Positions 1 to 11,096 of a stretch of DNA of 64,000 nucleotides are shown one piece after another. Source of the DNA: Poa pratensis (taxonomy: Eukaryota; Streptophyta; Magnoliopsida; Poales; Poaceae); contig CAMZMU010000027.1 of assembly GCA_947311845.1 (NCBI GenBank), forward strand, positions 71,838,184-71,902,183. Direction: 5' to 3'. Position 1 is the stretch's first letter. Each line of letters opens with the position of its first letter. A model generated the notes under the pieces. The model did not search any database. It was not told the origin of the DNA and saw nothing but the letters and a program-made list of their open reading frames with translations. The position numbers and the translations under genes are program-made.

Positions 1-897
1 GACATTAACCTCGCCTACTAATCTGACATCATACAGAAAATAAAGGTATGTTTACTAATATAATATCTAATATCGCAAATATAGTATACATGGGCGTTTA
101 AAGAAATGACGTAATAATCCTTGGCCTAGAAATTAATGTTGTTTGAAGATAAGTATCTGCATGTCATTTTTAAGTTTATGGTGGTAGAGATGTATTATTT
201 CTTAATACATACTGTGATATCAACGAAAACACAATTTAATTCCTTGCAGCCTTTAGCATACTAAAGACAATGCCCTCGCATTTGCGAGGGCCACCATGCT
301 AGTTAGGAAAAAAAACAGCTCGAACTGCTGAACTGCATTGCAGCAGGACCAACAGAAGCTTCATCAACAGAGAGGGCACTAAGTGTTGCAACTGCAGACA
401 GGAGCCGAATGCATTTTAATCTCCAATATATGGTTCCTTGTGAAATCTTATTGGCAAGCAAGGTATCATCAACCCAAAGACCAATTCCTCTTTGGCCCAT
501 AAAGGAAGATTTAAAGGCGTGCATGAACGCAATGCTGCGCAACAATGCAATGGTCCTGCTAATAGTGCTGTCCATGCATGTATGTGCCCTTGAATGGATG
601 GAGGACAAGGCAAGGCAAGTAGCGTACGTGCAAACAAAGAAGGATTCCATGCTTTCCTGACCCTACTTATTCCGCTCTCAAACATTAACATTTAACAGCA
701 TTGCACAACTAGCGTCGGATGGGGCCGTGGCGTTGTGGTGCACGCACGCGGGTATCCAGTCTCACGTAGTCACATGCACGTTTAATCTGTAAAATCGACG
801 GTGTGCCCTATTTATTCAGTGTCAAGATACTCGAATGTGCGTTAAGTTAGGTAATTGAGTAGCGTACCCGTTAAGTGCATGGATCTTAAATACTAGC
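1..897. other. Intergenic, no recognised gene
   Basis: Open frames of about 80-115 codons on both strands at 300-690 overlap each other, lack recognisable motifs and look like chance. A perfect 9-bp inverted repeat with a 2-base loop lies at 272-291. I recognise no protein family or RNA gene here. Confidence 0.5.
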
Positions 898-899
898 TA

Positions 900-1058
900 C
901 TCCATCTGTTTCTAAATATAAGATGCTTTACCTTTTCTCAGCTTTTTTCAGATTCGTATGCATCTAGACGTGTTTTACTGCATACATTCAATCAGTTTTA
1001 ATCTGTATGTAGTCCACGTTACAATATCTAAAACATGTTAAAATTAGAAAAGGGGGAG
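900..1058. mobile_element. Stowaway-like MITE (Tc1/mariner type)
   Basis: A 159-bp AT-rich segment starts CTCCATCTGTTTCTAAATAT and ends with the imperfect inverse of that sequence (a GGGGGAG terminus). It is flanked by TA at 898-899 and 1059-1060. The CTCC..GTTTCTAA terminus and TA duplication are the hallmark of grass Stowaway elements. There is no coding capacity. Confidence 0.7.
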
Positions 1059-1080
1059 TAACTCGTTACAAAATCTAGTA

Positions 1081-1174
1081 CTTCCTCCAATCCACTAAAA
1101 CGTTCGTGGAAAATGAACCTACCAAGTACGATCGCATAGCTGTCCTTGCGACGGATTTTCTGGACCGGAGGGAG
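1081..1174. mobile_element. Short Stowaway-like MITE
   Basis: A 94-bp segment begins CTTCCTCCAATCCACTAAAA and ends in the inverse CTCCCTCCGGTCCAGAAAAT (read on the other strand), between TA dinucleotides at 1079-1080 and 1175-1176. It lies only 20 bp from the previous MITE, so two Stowaway insertions sit side by side. Confidence 0.6.
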
Positions 1175-1187
1175 TAGCATTTTCCAA

Positions 1188-1426
1188 GTCCTCTTCTTCT
1201 CCTTGGTGTTGTTCCTGCTCACCACTGCACTAGTCCCTGAGCTTCCGTAAGTACGTATGTAGGTACACCCCGTGTATATCTTGGCACATCGTCAGCATGC
1301 ATCAAACCGAACTGTAACAATCTTCGTTCTTCGTTGCATGTAGTGAAAAGTATGATCCGTGTGGCAGTTCTTCTTCTCCTTTTGGTGTTTGTTCCTGCTC
1401 AACACCACTGCACTAAACCCTGAGCC
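1188..1426. repeat. Imperfect direct duplication (~60 bp, two copies)
   Basis: A pyrimidine-rich segment at about 1188-1244 recurs at about 1367-1426 with small indels. Both copies contain TTCTTCTCCTT, GTTCCTGCTCA and CCACTGCACTA in the same order. The copies are about 180 bp apart. No TE family recognised. Confidence 0.6.
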
Positions 1427-1432
1427 CCCTTT

Positions 1433-2435
1433 AATTCTAGCCCATCTACAGATCTACTCATCTGCTTTGCTGAAAACCCCATTCCCGTACGTCCATGAGA
1501 ATCTTCGACAGTACTAGCATCTTGCTAATGGCCAATTAGTCACAATCATCGTCATCAAAGAAAAACCAATTAGCATCAGACAAGAGAGGTACCAGTGCTG
1601 ATGTGTTACGTGTTTAATTCCAATCCATAGCCACATACAGCTTCCTCTCAGAAACAAATCACAAATTCAGTTGTCTAAAAAGAAATGCTGATGAGACAGG
1701 AGCATCAGCATTAGCGTTGGCGTTAGCATTAGCATGCAGTGCACCTAGAACTAGAGAAAGGCCCACGGCATCACTCGCACGGCGCCAACAAGCTTAAATC
1801 AAATCGATTGGACCTGTCTCCAAATCCAAACCTATAGTAATCATCCTAGTGAATCAAAAGTGGTATGCCAAGCTCACAACAAGTTAAGATTGAACAGAAG
1901 AAAAATACATGAACTAGCAGAGAGTACAATTGGACGTAGCTAGGGTGAATTGGTAGCTACTATAGCCAGAAGAGTTCACGGTGTGAATCGATGGATGGAT
2001 CGAGACTATCATGTCATATGGACCTGGTTTGTTTCTTAATCCTAGCTGTCAATGGAGGGACAGAGATAAGAGGGGTGAGGTGTCGGCAGGAGGGGAAAGG
2101 GACAGGTCAAGTCGCTCCAGCATCGATCTCCAATTATTATCGTCGATAAGCAGCCCTATTGGCCACTAATCACACGAATCTAGCTCGGGAGATGGTACTA
2201 GAACAGAGTAAAAGTTAACTTTGGTGTGTGCATGTGGGACAGGATGGTTGAGACCAAGGATCGGAAGATCGAGAGGTTGTTGTGACTGTCTGCCATGATT
2301 GTTTTGTCACCAACATCGTCTGCACAAGTTACCTAGACCTGGATGTCTAAAGTTTTATCTGAAGAAGGATGGGATTATGGAAGAAGAAGACTGCAATAAC
2401 CTGAGGCCCAGCACTCCATATGGACCTGGATAAAC
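1433..2435. other. Intergenic, nothing recognised
   Basis: About 1 kb of non-repetitive sequence without a convincing ORF, RNA gene or transposon terminus. Confidence 0.4.
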
Positions 2436-2574
2436 AATAGTAGAAAAGCTCGAAAGTTTCTGTTAGAAAGGCATCCCTCTGCGATGCTTCAAATCTGAGT
2501 AGGACCCAAGCAAACCACCCTTTGAGTGGAATTGTTTCGGGCCCGAGAGTTCGTAACAAACCTTATCGTTTTAA

Positions 2575-2797
2575 ATGATAGGTCTCTATCTTAACTGTAG
2601 AGGGGTTGGCAAGAAGGGTCTCTCCTTTTGGTTGAGAGATCTAATTGCGGAGTTTGATTTTGATTTTATTGGCATTCAGGAAACTATGAAGAAAATAATT
2701 ACTGATCAGGTGTGGAGGAAGTTAGACCCACACAATGATTATCTATGGCATTGGTCCCCCTCTGTGGGAAGGTCTTCAGGCGGGGGAAATGAGAAGT
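2575..2797 (+). pseudogene. LINE endonuclease N-terminal fragment
   Basis: About 74 codons start with an ATG and resemble the amino end of plant L1-type ORF2. The N-x-R-G motif (residues 8-11, context LNCRGVGKKG) and the IQET motif near residue 36 correspond to the conserved Asn and catalytic Glu of APE-family endonucleases. The frame runs out of homology near 2797, where the element's internal deletion begins, and stops at 2817. No complete enzyme can be made. The identification rests on these two motifs and the surrounding LINE structure. Confidence 0.7.
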
Positions 2798-3296
2798 GTG
2801 GTGGAAGAAGGTGCTAGCAGAATTCAGAGCACATCTGTGAGAGGTCAGGAGATGGCTGCGAGCGGGCGCGGAGCGAGAGTTGAAGAAATTGAAGCAGATG
2901 ATCCTGATATGCAGTGAGCAGGCCGTGTAGCTTCTTCGTTGGCCTGCTTGTTAAGTCTTCGGCTCGCAAATAAAGATAGTTGTAGTAAAAGTTTGTCTTT
3001 GCTGGAAGTGGTGTTGCGAGCTGGTGTTGTGGCGGGTGTGCCCACCAGTTTTGTTGTGGTGCTCTGTTGAAGGATTTATAACCATGTTCTGTGACTTTTT
3101 ACCTGTTTAGTTGCTACCGTAGGTTGGTTGTTTGGTCAGGTTGGTTTTTAGGTAGTTCTAGCTTCAGTAGCCTTGCTCTTCCTTTTGAGGAGCAAAAGTT
3201 TTTACTTGCGTTTCCCCGTTCTTTTTGTACTTTTGCCAGTTGGCAAAAAGGGAACCTCTGTTCTGTTATTGCTCAATAATGGAACCCGGCCTCTCT

Positions 3297-3326
3297 GGGG
3301 GGGGGGGGGGGGGGGGGGGGGGGGGG
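3297..3326. repeat. Poly(G) tract of 30
   Basis: Thirty consecutive G residues lie between the LINE 3' region and its A-rich tail. A tract this long can form quadruplex structures and is also a common assembly weak point, so its exact length is uncertain. Confidence 0.9.
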
Positions 3327-3356
3327 CGTTTGTAAAAAAAATAGTAGAAAAGCTCG

Positions 3357-3961
3357 CCGCAAAATGAGAGGGATTGAAGGCCCATATAAAGCCGCCCATA
3401 CAATAATGGGAATCGGTCCATTAACATGTGAACTTTTAATTATTTTAGATAAAATGTAGATCTTTAATAAATCTCAGAAAAGTACAAGATTATTTACTTA
3501 CATAAAGTAATGTAAATAAAAATCGTTTGAACTCGCAGTGAACTTTTTCAAGACTTCGTGAATTTATCTATAACCATGAACAAATTTCTAAAGCCATAAT
3601 TTTTATCGTATACTTGAACATTTTTTAAAATTGAACAGTTTTAAAAATATTCAAAAACCCTAATATAAATAAATAAATACATTAAGGGAAATAAATATAA
3701 TAAAGGTGAATATAAATGAAAAAGACAAACAAAGAAAAAACAAAGAAAACGAAAAAACCTTCTAATGGGCTGGCCCATTAAAGACAGCCTTCAAGTGTTT
3801 CGAGTTAGGTCTTACTGTTAATGTTCAGTTTTTTTGAGGTAAGGCTTTCCCATCGGAGTACCGAAAAAAAACTCTCTTGTTCTGCAACACTTCACATCCC
3901 ACGCCGTGGACATCAAAAATTATGGAATATACTTCCACAACCCAATACCACATTAAAGAAT
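3357..3961. other. AT-rich intergenic flank of the CACTA element
   Basis: AT-rich DNA without an ORF. The last three bases (AAT, 3959-3961) form the left target-site duplication of the CACTA element. Confidence 0.5.
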
Positions 3962-3984
3962 CACTAGTACAAAAAAGGTTATAG

Positions 3985-4275
3985 CCGCCACGCTACGCTG
4001 GCGAACAAAAATATACGTTCGCCAGCGCTAACTACTGCTGGCGAACGTAACATTCGTTCACGGAGGCACATCTAATACCGCTGGCGAACAACAAAATGCG
4101 TCTGCTAGCAATAATTAGTCCGGTGGTGCATATAGGAACCCAGATTACCGCTGGCGAACGCATTTTGTTATTCGCCAGCGGTACACAACTTACCATTGGC
4201 GAAAGGGCGTGTTCGCCAGAGCTAAAATACAACTCCTGGCGAACAGACGAACATGAGCGAACAGTTCGCCGGCGG
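3985..4275. repeat. CACTA subterminal repeats, left arm
   Basis: The core CTGGCGAAC, with its inverse GTTCGCCAG, recurs many times in both orientations. In CACTA elements such arrays are the binding sites of the large transposase protein (family knowledge). Short ORFs across this array are by-products of the repeats. Confidence 0.8.
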
Positions 4276-4668
4276 TAACTTACACCCACACACGCACCAC
4301 ACTCTTCCTTATCCTCCAGTCTCCACCATGTTTCCCTCAGAAAAAAAAACACAAACGCACGTGAGCCTATCTCTCCTCTCCAGCGCCGCCCTCTCTCCTC
4401 ACGATCCCCTTTCCCCCGCCTCCGCCGCCGGTCCATCCCGCCGGCTCCGGCGTGCCCTCGCGCCGGTCACCACCAGCCCGACCCTCCTCCTCCTTCTCTA
4501 CCTGTTGATGATCTTTTGCTTATAAGGTCACATAAGCACCTCTGTTTGTACACGTGGTGTTCGGAAATGCTTGCTGAAGTTTAATCTAGATTATTTCCTT
4601 GTGAACTTGCTGACTTTGCTGTTTATTGGGATTCGTCTTGAGCAGCAATTTGGCTTTGGTAAGCTGCG

Positions 4669-5497
4669 TGTCGTGGTGGTGTCACGGCAGATGCCATGGG
4701 TATGGCTTAAGTGTGGGCTCGCTTGGGCGTTGGGGGAACCGGGGAGGGTTTGCGCGCCTACGAAGCACGCATGAAGACCAAACAAGAACCTCGCAGGAAT
4801 CAACAAGAACAAAGCAAACCAAGAACAGCGAAGAACACCACGATGTACCCTGCTTCGGGGCCCTCTTGTGGAGGTAACATCCCTACTGCAGCTCTAGCCT
4901 ACTCTCTTATATCTCAAGTGTTTACAAGTACAGAGCGCTCCTTGAGCTGTATGATGAACAAAGGAACGGGCTCTAGGTAGAAGATGAAGCTTGGGGGGGA
5001 AATGATGCTCACAATGGTCCTCCCCACAGAAGGAGGTGGTGTTGCCTATATACAGTAACCGAATTACCCTTTTGCCCCTGGCGCAGAGGACAATGGCATG
5101 GACAAGGAGAACAGGACAAACACTGGCCACTGTCACTCAGCCCAGCTCACCCTCTGTTCACCACAGGCTTATCTTTCCTCTTTGAGCTTAAGGCAGTGTA
5201 GACCACAGTAGCCTAGCCACTGCCCCTTTCCCGAATAGGCCGAGTCAGCGCCTAGGGGCTTGTGACCGGAAAACCTGTGGCAGCACCTTGCTGTCTTCTG
5301 AGCCCCGGTCAGTAACCTTACAGTGCCCGTGACTTTTACTGACATTACTTGGCCCCTGTGCATCATCCGAGTTGCCCTACCCGGGTCCTTCCTGACCGAC
5401 CCGGATAACTTAGCCGGCTCTTCTTTCCTTGATCCGGTTAGACCTTAACTGCTCATAACACATCATCTTTGCCCTACCCGGGGGCAGCCCCCCGACA
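4669..5497 (-). repeat. 3' LTR of the Tat element
   Basis: 829 bp, read on the minus strand, with TGTCG / CGACA ends. Aligned by eye to 17944-18777, it differs by one T/C substitution, a missing GATC tetranucleotide and three one-base length differences in C or G runs. Confidence 0.92.
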
Positions 5498-5513
5498 GTA
5501 GTCCCCGAAGCTG
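5498..5513 (-). promoter_or_regulatory. Polypurine tract region of the Tat element
   Basis: Immediately upstream of the 3' LTR on the minus strand the sequence reads CTTCGGGGACTAC. The G-rich run at this position is the expected plus-strand primer site. It is short for a polypurine tract, so the exact limits are inferred from position. Confidence 0.6.
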
Positions 5514-5887
5514 GTGCGGTCCTACGGCATCGGCTGAAGGGCCGTTCCAGATTCTAAACCAACATCACTAACCGGATCACCTCTAGCTGTCACCGAATTT
5601 TCCGGGACATTTGGCAGGAAAAGCCTGTGCAAAGCCGTATAACCCGGGTTGTCAGCTCGTTATCCGGATCCACCGGGTACTCGAGTGTGTTTGACCAGAA
5701 GACCACGTCTCCTCGTTTTCTCCGTTGACCGGCACATAGGATCCGCTCCACCGCTTCCAATTCTGCGGCGTGGCCACGAGTGCTTGAAATACACGGCCAC
5801 AGCAGCTGCCACAGAGTTCCGCGACGCAAGGGATCTAACCGTGCTCCGGTAACCGCGCGGTAGTGGGGGGCAGTTACCGCTGGAGGC

Positions 5888-5894
5888 TATAAAG
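5888..5894 (+). promoter_or_regulatory. TATA box of the antisense gene in the Tat element
   Basis: TATAAAG lies in the context GGAGGCTATAAAGAGGG. A transcription start would fall near 5920. A 5' untranslated exon would then run to 6088, followed by an intron with GTAAGT donor at 6089 and a CTGCAG acceptor ending at 6522, 13 bases before the ATG at 6536. It is an independent promoter about 390 bp from the LTR and opposite to it. Confidence 0.65.
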
Positions 5895-6535
5895 AGGGCG
5901 CGGTGGTTTTTCCCCTTCTTCTTCCTCTCAACTCCCACTAACCCGCTCCATCGACGCCGCCGCAACCTCGCCATTCAAGGTTGCCGCGCCAGGGACGCAC
6001 AGCGTACCAGAGCAAGACCATCGGAGCCGCGCCTCGCGCCCATCTCCGACGTTTCTCCGTCGAACTCCTCCTTCGAGCGACTCGCACTGTAAGTTCTTCC
6101 TCCTCTCGCCATAGCCACCGTGACGAGTTCATACTCTCGGAATACACACACCTGTTCTTGGTAGATTGATGCGTATCTAAGCCCGTGTTCCTGCCGTAGC
6201 ACACTCCGCAAATTTTCTGTCCAAGTTCCGCAATAGACTGGCCTAGATACACCTGTCCCCGTTGGAGCAGTTCAACCATGTTTTTACCCGTGATTTTCTT
6301 TCTTTTTTACCACCGCTGTAGATCTTCCCAACCCTAGAAACTTGCGGAAAGATGTTTGCGACTTCCAACCGCTTCACCTTCTCCACCGGACCCGGTTAGC
6401 CCTACCCGGGATAGGATTAGCCGAGTCACCATAGATCGGATTCGGCTTTAATGTTATCCGATTCTTCTTTGGTCCCATGGATTCCGAATTTCCTGACCCG
6501 GTTATCCGACTCTTTGCTGCAGGACCGATTCGGTT

Positions 6536-9500
6536 ATGGCCAAACTTCCCCCTGGCCGATGGGAAGGATCTGATGTTACCAAAAATGACTTGGAATGGCT
6601 ACGAGCCACCCGACGCATAACGCCCCAAGCCATCTGCCGCCGACCCGGAAAAGAACTCGCACCGGCGCCCGAACCCGGTGAACGCGTGGTATTCATAGCA
6701 CACTTCGAGCGCGGGCTCGGGTTACCTGCCAGTGACTTCTTCCGGGCCTTTCTGGACTTCTTCGGATTACAGCTTCACCACCTCCCGGCGAACGCCTTCG
6801 TCTCTTTATCAGCTTTCTCTTCCTTCTGCGAAGGCTATCTCGGTCTTTGGCCGAGTGTGGATATATGGGCAAAGTACTTCCACCTTCGCAAGCACACCAT
6901 CCCGGGTACCAAGCCGAAAGAGCTGACCGCTTGCGGTTCGGTTAGCATCACGCCACGGCAGGGATCCGCCTTTCCCCGAGTCACCGGCCTAGACACGGTG
7001 AAGAAATGGCAAAGGACCTGGTTTTACATAAAGAGCGCTGAGGGCCATGACGCTCTTAATCTGCCCGAATTCAGGATGGAGCCGCCCAGAGCCGAGCTGA
7101 ACTTCGGTTACAATCCGGCTGAAACGATTGCTGAACTCCAGACAGTGCACACCGCTCTGGAGGATTTTTTGAAGAATGGCATGATCTCTGACGACCTCCT
7201 CCGGACCTTCATCTCTCGCCGGGTCAGCCCTCTTCAAAGGCGTGACCACAAGATATGCCACATGCGTGGCGCACTAGATCCTACCCGGATCAGCAAGCAC
7301 GAGCTTAACAAAGCTTCCGTCTTCAGACGGGTAAACGCCATTGCTGTCAATGAGATGTCGGACAAATGGCGGTGGGGTGTAAAGCCATTCTACCGGGAAA
7401 AACTTCCTCCACAGGTTAGCTCACCACTCTCCGAACCCAATCCTACTTCATCCGCATAACCGCGGCCTGATCCGGATTCGCATTACCTTCTTTGTAGCTG
7501 TTTGATCGCCAACTTACTGAAGACGGAGATCTCTCCACCAAGGCATGGACACCGGATCTCAGCCCGCCGCGCGAGGGCGAAGAAGATCCGGATACGGATG
7601 ACTATTTGCCCATTCCCCGTGCCAAGCCAGTCCGCAAGGGTAAGCAATCAAACACTCACAACCTTTCCGACGAGGAAGATGAAGATTGCTGCATCTTAGA
7701 ACCCATCAATGCTATTCCGATTTCATGGTTACCACCACCTTATGTTCCAGCCAAAGATGATACCCAAGAGACATCTCGGAAACGCGCTGAGGCGCCCGAG
7801 ACAAATGCCCCAGAGACCAAGCGAAGAAAGAAATCCGGCGACAAGCCGAGCCGTGTCAAACCGATGCCCACCACCAAGGGGTAACATTGACCGAACTTTA
7901 TTTGCTTTCTTCCTCTATTAACCGAGTCATATCTATCCGAGTTAACTGTTTGCTTTGCTTTATGCAGTGATGTCCTCATCACCGCGCAGACTCATTCATC
8001 CATCTCTTCTCCCATTCCTCCATTGGATACGGCCATGGAAACCCAGTCTCCTGACCGAACTGCCACCTCACCCACGCGTGTCCCAACTACCAATATTCCC
8101 CAGCCGACTCCCATCTCAGAGCCGGTTATCGACTTGGAGAGTGAGGAAACCTCGGCTCCAATCCGAGATTCAAGCTGGCCACGTCCTTTGAAGGAGCTGG
8201 AGAAGGAAAAGGCTAAGACATCGGTTAAGTCCACACCTAAGCCGGATTCCCGTCCTGCTCCTGCAACTCAATCTGCACTGAGCCAAGAGCAGCAGCAGAA
8301 GAAGAAGAAACCGAGGCAGCAACAACCACAAGTAACCCCTGAAGAGCAGCAACAGCAGCAACAACAGCAACAAACTTCCGAGAAACCACAGAAACCGCAA
8401 CATCAGAGACAGACCCCGGGTGCATCACCTCCACCCAAGCCGACTCAAGTTGTCTTTGGCACAACTTCCTCCACTCCGGATAAGCAAGTGATTGCTGTCA
8501 AGCAAACCACCGCTACCTCCTCTGCCATTCAATCCGGCCAAGCCAAGCCTAAGCTCAGCACTGCCAATGACTTTATTGAGGCCTGGAACGCCGTGGACCT
8601 TGCACCAGGCTTTTCCGCTGCAACGCCGCACCCTGCTGGTCCTAGCCGAATGATGCAATCTCTTCATTCAGTGAAGGTTGCGTTTACTGCATCGCACCAA
8701 GTCTTCGAGGTAAGTTTGCCGAATCTTGCTTTTAGTTCGTCATGATCAAATAGTATACACCCAGTCCCCGAGATTCGGGTCGAACGACTGATACTCTTTG
8801 GAGTAAGAAAGTCATTCGGCTTGAATCTTTTAAAAAATTTGATCATGATCTTTTTCTTAACTGAAAAAACTGTGAGACCCCCAGTCCCCGGGTTTCTTTT
8901 TAACCGATTCGGTCAGTCTCGGCCAATCTCCGAGATTTGTTTTGGCTCCACCTTGTCTCGGGTATCAGTCCCCGAGTCTCTTTTGACGCTATCTACTTTC
9001 TTTCAGGAAAGCACGGGCACTCGCAGCGACCTCTTTAAGCAGCTTGCCAACCAGTACCACAAGCTCCAAAAATCATTTGATGCCTTGGTCCTCAAGATGA
9101 ATAGCAAAGAGGAAGAGCAAAGCGTGCTTTATCCGAGGAAAAATCAGAGGTAGCCCGAGTCCAGCGGGAGCTTGACCGGGTTGAAAAAGTGAAGAACAAA
9201 GTTAAAGGAGAGCGGGATGCACTGCGGAGGGAGAGAGACACGCTCCAAAAGGAGAAAGATACAATTCAGAAGGAGCGAGACACTTTGCACGCCGGGCTAC
9301 AGAGGCGAGCCGAAATGGATAAGCAGATTCAAACCACAGTGGCCGAGTCTGAAGCTGAACTGAAAGCTGCTAAAGAAGAACTGGCTGCTCACCAAGCGGC
9401 CAGTGCGAAATGGCTGGCTCAACTTGCTAGCCTTAACGATGACATGGATCGTAAGTTCACCGAATCCCCTTTTTTCTTTCTGCTCTTAACCGATACATAT

Positions 9501-10534
9501 GATTGTGTTCCTTCTTGCTGAACTCAGTATTAGCTTATTTGTTTGTAGGAGAGTTTACCAGCATTCGGCTTCAAGCCGCCAAGGCTGTGCGAAACGCCCG
9601 AGCTGAGAGAGCTAAATTAACCGAGGCTCCCCTATCCGAGACATGGGACATCGAAGATCATATTACAGCACTTAAGGCTCGGATTGCTCCTCTGAAGGAT
9701 TCCCACATTGGTCTGCTTAATGCAAGTCTCAAGGCTCACCGAATCTTGTTTCCTGAAGCGCGGCAAGTTGTGCCCGTGGAGGAGCTGATCAGAGACCTGG
9801 ATCAAGCAATGACCCGGTTAAAACAGTGGAGGTCTTCGTCTGCCCGCGCTGGTGCTGACGCAGCTTTGTTATTCATCATGTCCTGGTACGAGCTGATTGA
9901 CCTTGCCAAAGTGCGCTCCTTTCGCGAGGGTTCTTCATGGGCTACAGACCCTATCCGGATCAAGATCCGTGAAGAAGCCGCCAACTTCATGGCCGAATTT
10001 GCACGCACCAAGCATCTTGATCTGGAGGCTCCAGTCTACTCGGATGGAGAAGACACTGAAGAAGAGGAATCAGACGACGCCTCCGCTGAAGAATATGCCG
10101 ACTCAGAGGGCGAGTCTGATGAAGAAAAATCCAGCAAGGTACCAGCCTCCGACTCGGCCAAGCTCACCGAACAAACTCCAACCGAGTCTTTTGTGATTTC
10201 AGCCACTAACTTGACTGTGATTACTAAACAGGCTTCACGCGATCCGGAAATTTCCGAATCCGCCCATCCTTCAAGCTCTCCAGTCAAGATTACTTCCGGA
10301 GCGCCACCATCTTCCGAATCTGCTCCAGCAACAGAACCTCTCGTAACCGCGTCCACTTCCACCGAAATACCCGTAACCGAGGTTCGCGCGCCCGAAGCTC
10401 CGCTAACCGAAGCTCCTCCCACAGAAGTTCCCGCAACTGAAACTCCTATGACCGAGTCTGCCGCGACCGAGTCCGCTGCCCCTGAAGTACTTAACAAAAA
10501 CATTAAATCCCCGGTATGCCGGGAGCAGATGTAA
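6536..10534 (+). CDS. Spliced extra gene of the Tat retrotransposon, antisense to gag-pol (one frameshift)
   Basis: I infer five coding exons at 6536-7414, 7498-7880, 7968-8709, 9007-9450 and 9549-10534. Every intron is GT..AG and all phases match. The summed frame stays open for about 1,144 codons if one missing base near 9127-9134 in exon 4 is allowed for. Exon 1 carries the 'putative gypsy type transposon' domain (Pfam Transposase_28, about residues 45-170, with motifs such as FFGLQLHHL). Exon 3 encodes a Gln/Lys-rich low-complexity stretch. Exon 4 encodes a long coiled coil (heptads rich in E, R and K). Exon 5 encodes a helical region, an acidic segment and a Thr-Glu-rich repeat tail. No enzymatic motif is visible. 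Extra ORFs of this class are known in Tat elements but their role is not; a nuclear or chromatin role would be speculation. The exon 4 frame change gives a stop at 9151-9153 as sequenced. Confidence 0.75.
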
Positions 10535-11096
10535 TAGACTATTTTAAGTTCTTTCGAGACTATGCTTATCATGCTTAACGTGATCCGGACAAGGTTTATG
10601 TTGGATCATCTTAAACCGAGTCCCCGAGTCTGTTTTCTTGTTTACTACTTTTGCCAAATCTTTGCTCTTGTCTACCTCTTTGGGTGTTTTGACAGTCGAG
10701 TCACAAGATAGGAATCATAGCATACAGTACTTGAAACATGCGAGTTGTGGTTTAGAATCATTCAACATAAACGAAAAAAAAAAAATAACAGGGGTTAGTA
10801 AACGACATGTGCCGAATCGGTTTTGGACCGAGTCCCCGTGTCCATTTTCATGTTTCCCATATTCCTCATCTCTGCTCTTGACTACCATTTTGGTGTTTGT
10901 CAGTCGAGTCACGAGATCAACAACACAACATACATTACTGAAACTCAGAACAAGGTTCAAAGCGATTCGGCACATGAACGGCAACAAACAAAGCCGTAAT
11001 AAACAACACACGCATAAGGACGAAGCAGTCCCCGAGTCCAGACTCGGATTACTGCGATTTCATTCATGATAAATTGAAATACATACATTGCGCCCT
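10535..11096. other. Spacer between the convergent antisense gene and pol
   Basis: About 560 bp separate the antisense gene's stop from the pol stop. The spacer contains three copies of an AGTCCCCG-type motif (10619, 10831, 11037). Overlapping 3' ends of the two convergent transcripts would fall here. No ORF of note. Confidence 0.5.

Larger units (their letters stand above)
2453..3339 (+). mobile_element. Internally deleted LINE with 17-bp TSD
   Basis: The segment is flanked by perfect 17-bp direct repeats, AATAGTAGAAAAGCTCG at 2436-2452 and 3340-3356. It ends in an A-rich tail, as expected of target-primed reverse transcription. It holds the start of an APE-type endonuclease ORF (2575-2797), then jumps near 2800 to sequence resembling a LINE 3' untranslated region. 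The rest of the endonuclease and all of the reverse transcriptase are missing. At 887 bp against the usual several kb, it can only be a non-autonomous derivative mobilised in trans. A 30-base G run sits just before the tail. Confidence 0.8.

Noticed and set aside
3202..3399. Minus-strand ORF with a poly-proline run
   Set aside because: Produced by the 30-base G run; no other coding signal.
4032..4436. 134-codon minus-strand ORF
   Set aside because: Covers CACTA subterminal repeats and a low-complexity GC stretch; no family motif.
8170..8403. Minus-strand Leu-rich ORF
   Set aside because: Shadow of the Gln-rich codon run in exon 3 of the antisense gene.
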